Assembly (NCBI RefSeq): GCF_001424985.1
Contig: NZ_LMDA01000001.1
Coordinates: forward strand, 877,599-941,598
Direction of reading: 5' to 3'
Origin: Rhizobium sp. Root1212
Lineage (GTDB): Bacteria; Pseudomonadota; Alphaproteobacteria; Rhizobiales; Rhizobiaceae
Length of the DNA: 64,000 bases
Of this stretch, positions 60,501 through 64,000 are shown in pieces (the stretch's first letter is position 1; every line of letters starts with the position of its first letter). The notes below the pieces were generated by a model. That model was given only the letters and a program-made list of their open reading frames with translations. It was not told the DNA's origin and searched no databases. The translations under genes were made by a program, and so were the position numbers.

Positions 60501-61429
60501 GAGGTGCTGTTGATGCCGCCGATCTGCGACTTGATCTCGTCGAGGCGGTAGGCGAGCGCCACCAGCTCGTCGTCGCGGTTGGAATCGAAATGCGACAGCC
60601 GGTCCTCGACCGCGCTCCAGCGGTCTTCCATGCGGCGCATGCCGTCTTCGCGGGCAAGTCCGTCGATGAGGGTGCGCAACTCGTCGAATTCCACCTTCAG
60701 CGCGTCGGCCTGGGCCGGCGGCGCCTGACGGCCGAGCTGGGCGATGCTTTCGGAAAGCCACTGCAGGTCGCCGCGGATGTCGGCAAGGCCGGCCTCGCCC
60801 TTCGCGGCTTCGGCGGTGATGCCGCGGATTTCGTTGCGCAGCGCCGTCATCTCGCGCGACAGGCCGTCGGCGATATCGGCTTTCAGTTCCTTGCGCAGGC
60901 CGAGCAGCGCCTGGGCGATGTCGGCGACGGCGGCATCCTGCCGCGGCTCGACCGGACGGCTGAAGGTTTCCCGCTGGGGAGCGGGATCGCGCAGCGGCGC
61001 GCGAACGGCAGCGGGGGCCGCTGCGCGCTGCGCCATGTCGCGTTGGGCAAGAGCGTCGCGTTGCGCAAGAGCCTCGCGCTGGGCGAGCGCTTCGCGCAGC
61101 GGCGAGGTGCGCCGCTCGTCGGGATAGGCGTTGCGCGGCGCCGGCTGGCGGGCCTGCGTGGCATAACGCTCGCCACGGCCGGCGACCTCGTCGCGGCTTG
61201 CCGCAAGGGCGCGCTGGCGCTGCATGATTTCGGATACGGGATCGGGGCGCTGCGGAACGTCCCGTTCGGGCGCCCGGTATTTCGGCTCGCGGGCGGCGTT
61301 GCCCATCAATCCTTCTATGCGCGATTCGAGACCTTCGATCGTCCGGTTCAGCGCATCCAGCGACGAACGCTCGCCGCCGCCGTAAGACGGGGTGCCAGAG
61401 CCGGAATTATGCGGTCGCGATCCGTTCAT
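57509..61429 (-). CDS. podJ: PodJ-type polar organelle development protein (coiled coil, SEL1 repeats, peptidoglycan-binding domain)
   Basis: About 1,306 residues from the ATG at 61429; a start at 61450 is possible, and upstream codons are low quality. A long, acidic coiled-coil region (about 100-700) with repeated heptad-like blocks precedes one membrane helix (PILMAVGAVLLAIMSYPLV, about 855-880). Then come a Pro/Ala-rich linker, four SEL1-like repeats (about 1,040-1,190, e.g. YQRAADQGLVPAEYRLATLY core) and a C-terminal peptidoglycan-binding domain ending VRELLKRNG. This matches PodJ of Caulobacter, Agrobacterium and Sinorhizobium, which marks the new pole and organises division and polar growth. 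An adjoining acyl-CoA dehydrogenase gene is the arrangement I recall from Sinorhizobium. Confidence 0.88.
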   Translation of the reverse strand: MNGSRPHNSGSGTPSYGGGERSSLDALNRTIEGLESRIEGLMGNAAREPKYRAPERDVPQRPDPVSEIMQRQRALAASRDEVAGRGERYATQARQPAPRNAYPDERRTSPLREALAQREALAQRDALAQRDMAQRAAAPAAVRAPLRDPAPQRETFSRPVEPRQDAAVADIAQALLGLRKELKADIADGLSREMTALRNEIRGITAEAAKGEAGLADIRGDLQWLSESIAQLGRQAPPAQADALKVEFDELRTLIDGLAREDGMRRMEDRWSAVEDRLSHFDSNRDDELVALAYRLDEIKSQIGGINSTSAIHALEDKLVSMAQAVEMLSRHVQPDDSRFASRFADLDMRLDEISRAIVSSGRTASSIDAAAVDRVENRLADLAHQIDMLSRPADNGVSNRIEALAVRVEQLANEEAAVRLEERLDQLSLMFERSQKNVQPDLTGYLSDISRKIDALDQGDVNEALAERLDDLARRIDALDAPTEAYPIGDRFARLEGQLADIAIRLEETHAAPYDDSTALRGLQDQIANLSALVSEPRPVASAVASLPADLENRMGALEDYLATSDEYIIEAARQAAEAVMDAYQRSGGMPSASAGSDIAAISALAGDLKVLEELSRSSEERTARTFEALHETLVHIAEKLERLEDGGYRDEAPRPFGMREAGFVPPQMPKAAEPDYEDPFAQYNDQEPLKRDMREQASSVSPSVLMQTAADEDVVTALRDEDHIAEDGAISTEARPVAKKGLLAGLAQRFAGKRNEVARADSRQTVEPTPSIDAADTIAPDVANQLLEPGSGMPDVKKILERVRAGQANRGDIAPGEADKADFIAAARRAAQLAVEESDTLGQRGRVAAPASPVGGAFARHRRPILMAVGAVLLAIMSYPLVNTLIRGERAPVAAPVAIEQQAEAPVQAEIPAQVETKNAAVAPATEEVAPLSTLQPQDGDLEPATPENAAQPAAKSLEDGAAITEPAPMAAATATQEPAKNGADLLTSPTDTAMAPGSFTATPPQPDNAFAAPAKPVEPVAVPAEITQPALVEAVKGGDPLAYFEVGAIYTEGRGVKANLAEAAKWYQRAADQGLVPAEYRLATLYEKGTGVSRDLEKAKTLYMDAARKGNASAMHNLAVILANGGEAAPDFAEAGKWFAKAADLGLRDSQYNLAILYARGNGVKQDLAESYKWFAAAAKSGDTDAAQKREDVAKAMKPEQLKDAKARFEAWKPLDVDDKANNVVVPDAWLGKSPTTATVDMSKAIRNIQAILNNNGFDAGKPDGKIGTKTTLAIKAFQKSIGQEPNGQINDALVRELLKRNG

Positions 61430-61702
61430 CTTAATCTTCGCCTCTTCCATCGGCCATGACCGGCCGCTTCGAAGGCTGGCGATCTGCCATGCCGGTCTGC
61501 TGCCGATCCGGACAAGACTGCGACGACGCGGAGACAGGACTGGAGCAGCATTGACCGTTTCACCACGCACTTTCGCCAAACGTGGTAAACAAGCCGTTAA
61601 CTGCCGCGGAAATTTTTTAACGATTTGGTCGCATTCTGTTTGCGGGAGGAGAGACGCCGTCGCGGACGCGCAGTGCAGCGCAAAATGCGGGACACGCATT
61701 TT

Positions 61703-61724
61703 TTGACGTTTACGCAAACGTCAA
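61703..61724 (+). promoter_or_regulatory. Operator-like perfect palindrome upstream of the acyl-CoA dehydrogenase gene
   Basis: TTGACGTTT and AAACGTCAA form perfect 9-bp arms around ACGC. The centre lies about 80 bp upstream of the start codon. It closely resembles the operator consensus, as I recall it, of MerR-family LiuR regulators of branched-chain amino-acid and fatty-acid breakdown in Proteobacteria. The 365-bp divergent gap to podJ holds no gene. Confidence 0.65.
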
Positions 61725-61794
61725 AGTTTTGTAGCATGATGTCAAAGGTTACGAGGAAACCCCTTTCGGATTTGCAGGCGAGGAACGAAAAGAC

Positions 61795-63591
61795 ATGCCC
61801 ATCTACAAGGCTCCGGTCGAAGATACCCTCTTCATCCTGAACGACGTGCTCGGCATCGAGCGTTACAACAATCTTCCCGGTTTCGCCGATGCGACCCCCG
61901 ACATGATCGAAGCGATCGTCGGCGAGGCCGCCAAACTTGCGGAGGAAGTGCTGTTCCCCGTCAATCTCTCCGGCGATCAGGAAGGCTGCAAGCGCAACGA
62001 CGACGCGACGGTCACAACACCCAAGGGCTTCAAGCAGGCCTTCGATCTCTATCGCGAAGGCGGCTGGCTCGGTCTTGCCGTGCCGGAAGAATTCGGCGGT
62101 CAGGGCCTGCCCTACACGCTGCACACCGCCGTCGGCGAATATATGTCGTCTGCCAACATGGCGCTGACCATGTATCCCGGCCTGACGCAGGGTGCGATCG
62201 CCGCGATCCTCGTCCACGGTTCCGATGAGCAGAAGGCCACCTATCTGCCGAAGATGGTCGAAGGCACCTGGACCGGCACGATGAACCTGACCGAGCCCCA
62301 TTGCGGCACCGACCTCGGCCTGCTGCGCTCGAAGGCCGTGCCGCAGGGCGATGGTTCCTACAAGATTTCCGGCCAGAAGATTTTCATCTCCGCCGGCGAG
62401 CACGATATGTCCGACAATATCGTGCATCTGGTGCTTGCCCGCATCGAGGGCGCACCGGAAGGCGTCAAGGGCATTTCGCTGTTCATCGTGCCGAAGTTCA
62501 TGGTGGAAGCCGATGGCACGCTCGGCGCGCGCAACAGCGTTTCCTGCGGTGCGATCGAGCACAAGATGGGTATCCACGGCAACTCGACCTGCGTCATGAA
62601 CTATGACGAAGCCACGGGCTATCTCATCGGCGCGGAGAACAAAGGTCTCAACGCCATGTTCGTGATGATGAACGAGGCCCGTCTCGGCGTCGGCCTGCAG
62701 GGTCTTTCGGTTGCTGAAGTGGCCTACCAGAACGCCGCGAACTATGCCCGCGAGCGCATTCAGGGCCGCTCGCTCTCCGGTGCCAAGGAGCCGGAAAAGA
62801 AGGCCGATCCGATCATCGTGCATCCCGACATCCGTCGGACGCTGATGACGATCAAAGCCTTCAACGAAGCCGGTCGCGCCTTCACGCTGTGGACGGCGCT
62901 GAAATCCGACATCGCCCATCGCGGCGACAACGAGAAGGACCGGCAGGCAGCCGACGACATCCTCGGCCTGATGACCCCGATCCTCAAGGGCGTCCTGACC
63001 GACAAGGGCTTCGACCACGCTGTCATGGCCCAGCAGGTCTTCGGCGGACATGGCTATATCGAAGAGCATGGCATGAGCCAGTATGTGCGCGATGCGCGCA
63101 TTGCCATGATCTATGAAGGTGCCAACGGCATCCAGGCGCTCGATCTCGTCGGCCGCAAGCTTGGCCTCAACGGCGGTCGCGCGATCATGGCGCTGTTCAA
63201 GGAAATCGGCGATTTCTGCGAAGAAAACCGCAATGACGAAAAGCTGACGCTTTACACCAAGGCGCTGAAGAAGGGCCTGAACGACCTGCAGGCGGCGACC
63301 ATGTGGTTCATGTCGAACGCCATGGCCAAGCCGGACAATGCCGGTGCGGGCTCGACCGACTATATGCACCTCTCCGGCCTCGTGGTTCTCGGCTATATGT
63401 GGGCAAAGATCGCCAAGGCGGCGGAAGACGCGCTGGCCTCCGGCGACAGCGCCCGCGCCGACTACCTGAAGAACAAGCTGGTGACGGCAAAGTTCTTCAT
63501 GGAACGCATCCTGCCGGAAACGGCGCTCCGCAAGGCCCGCATCGAAGCCGGCGCCGATACACTGATGGCACTGGACGCGGCCGCGTTCTGA
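61795..63591 (+). CDS. Acyl-CoA dehydrogenase (DmdC-like, with C-terminal extension)
   Basis: 598 residues, longer than ordinary acyl-CoA dehydrogenases (about 380-400) because of an additional C-terminal domain (about 470-598), as in DmdC and medium/long-chain members. FAD-binding motifs include [16 protein letters not shown] (core [11 protein letters not shown]) and [13 protein letters not shown]. The catalytic base is E441 in [14 protein letters not shown]. It oxidises an acyl-CoA to the enoyl-CoA, passing electrons to ETF. A thiolase gene begins 109 bp downstream, after a hairpin. The palindrome upstream suggests regulation. Confidence 0.94.
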   Translation: MPIYKAPVEDTLFILNDVLGIERYNNLPGFADATPDMIEAIVGEAAKLAEEVLFPVNLSGDQEGCKRNDDATVTTPKGFKQAFDLYREGGWLGLAVPEEFGGQGLPYTLHTAVGEYMSSANMALTMYPGLTQGAIAAILVHGSDEQKATYLPKMVEGTWTGTMNLTEPHCGTDLGLLRSKAVPQGDGSYKISGQKIFISAGEHDMSDNIVHLVLARIEGAPEGVKGISLFIVPKFMVEADGTLGARNSVSCGAIEHKMGIHGNSTCVMNYDEATGYLIGAENKGLNAMFVMMNEARLGVGLQGLSVAEVAYQNAANYARERIQGRSLSGAKEPEKKADPIIVHPDIRRTLMTIKAFNEAGRAFTLWTALKSDIAHRGDNEKDRQAADDILGLMTPILKGVLTDKGFDHAVMAQQVFGGHGYIEEHGMSQYVRDARIAMIYEGANGIQALDLVGRKLGLNGGRAIMALFKEIGDFCEENRNDEKLTLYTKALKKGLNDLQAATMWFMSNAMAKPDNAGAGSTDYMHLSGLVVLGYMWAKIAKAAEDALASGDSARADYLKNKLVTAKFFMERILPETALRKARIEAGADTLMALDAAAF

Positions 63592-63603
63592 GGTCGTAAA
63601 AGA

Positions 63604-63627
63604 CCCCTCCCCCTTCGTGGGGAGGGT
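63604..63627 (+). terminator. Hairpin between acyl-CoA dehydrogenase and thiolase genes
   Basis: The inverted pair CCCTCCCCC / GGGGAGGG encloses CTTCGT. No T-run follows, so it is more likely an mRNA-processing or stability element inside the fad operon than a true terminator. Confidence 0.45.
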
Positions 63628-63700
63628 TGACCCCGCGCACGCCAAGGCGACAAATAAACACGGATTATAGCGGCGACAGCTGCTCAAGGGAGATGACACG

Positions 63701-64000
63701 ATGACCGAAGTCTTCATTTACGACCACGTGCGCACGCCGCGCGGGCGCGGCAAGAAGGATGGGGCGCTGCACGAAGTGCCGACGCCGCGCCTCGCCGCCA
63801 AGGTGCTGGAGGCACTGCGCGACCGCAACGGGCTCGACACCTCGACCGTCGACGACATCATCATGGGCTGCGTCGATCCGGTGTTCGAGGCTGGCGCGGT
63901 CATCCCGAAGGCTGCGGCCTTCGAAGCCGGTTATTCCAACAAGGCTCCGGGCATGCAGATTTCGCGCTTCTGCGCCTCCGGTCTCGATGCCGTCAATTTC
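63701..64000 (+). CDS. Acetyl-CoA C-acyltransferase (thiolase), 5' part; truncated by window end
   Basis: From the ATG at 63701 (preceded by AAGGGAG) the frame reads MTEVFIYDHVRTPRGRGKKDG, then PRLAAKVL and the active-site block ISRFCASGLDAVNF. The nucleophilic Cys is residue 91. This is the start of a FadA-type thiolase that cleaves 3-ketoacyl-CoA in beta-oxidation. It continues beyond the window; a FadB-type gene would be expected next, by comparison with the rhizobial arrangement. Confidence 0.9.
   Translation, partial: MTEVFIYDHVRTPRGRGKKDGALHEVPTPRLAAKVLEALRDRNGLDTSTVDDIIMGCVDPVFEAGAVIPKAAAFEAGYSNKAPGMQISRFCASGLDAVNF

Noticed and set aside
61597-63717. 706-codon minus-strand frame opposite the acyl-CoA dehydrogenase
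   Set aside because: Clear shadow of a gene with catalytic residues in the forward frame.
1-64000. CRISPR arrays, insertion sequences, prophage or tRNA genes
   Set aside because: No regular spaced repeats, transposase, integrase or phage genes and no recognisable cloverleaf sequence were found by reading.

Overview
The window looks like a chromosomal segment of a member of the Rhizobiaceae (Rhizobium/Agrobacterium/Sinorhizobium relatives). This rests on high GC, an rkp/kps-type K-antigen capsule locus, rhizobial intergenic mosaic (RIME-like) repeats in at least four intergenic gaps, a PodJ-type polar protein next to a fatty-acid oxidation operon (an arrangement I recall from Sinorhizobium), and a fused SecDF. 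Genus or species cannot be fixed from the sequence alone. No tRNA, rRNA, insertion sequence, prophage or CRISPR array was recognised.

Layout. 1-12.5 kb is the capsule (K-antigen) locus: the 3' end of a polyketide/fatty-acid synthase-like rkpA, then rkpG, rkpH, rkpI and rkpJ on the plus strand. Facing them on the minus strand are a KpsF-type isomerase, a KpsC-like Kdo transferase, the KpsM/KpsT/KpsE-type exporter and a hexapeptide acyltransferase. 12.7-17.2 kb holds an Rrf2 regulator, small proteins and secDF. 17.4-26.5 kb is a divergent metabolic island. On the minus strand lie a guanidine-modifying (arginine-deiminase-fold) enzyme, a TetR regulator, AruH-type aminotransferase and AruI-type 2-ketoarginine decarboxylase. 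On the plus strand lie a basic-amino-acid-type ABC importer and an M20 amidohydrolase. Together they suggest import, deacylation and catabolism of arginine or a related guanidino compound.

26.6-37.2 kb is a surface-sugar region: a BTLCP-family protein that has lost its catalytic cysteine, glycosyltransferases, an NAD-dependent epimerase, a CmcI-type methyltransferase, a chorismate mutase, a CDP-hexose cassette (rfbF, rfbG, rfbC-like epimerase and a sugar C-methyltransferase) and galE. 37.3-49.7 kb is mostly housekeeping: an aminotransferase, mscL, a symporter-fused hybrid histidine kinase with a LuxR-type response regulator (CrbS/CrbR-like), pyrD, a MATE exporter, a CAP-domain lipoprotein and a TPR methyltransferase.

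49.7-57.3 kb carries an adenylate cyclase, the ligase-associated DNA-repair pair (DEXH helicase plus PdeM), a DHFR-like protein, a free-standing Lrp ligand domain and a TIGR02186/TauE pair. 57.5-64 kb holds podJ and, divergently, an acyl-CoA dehydrogenase followed by the start of a thiolase, with a strong palindromic operator candidate in the gap between them.

Most genes are tightly packed, with many 1- or 4-bp start/stop overlaps that define operons. Where the longest open frame was implausible I chose internal starts from Shine-Dalgarno sequences, neighbour overlap and family N-termini; these choices are stated in each entry.
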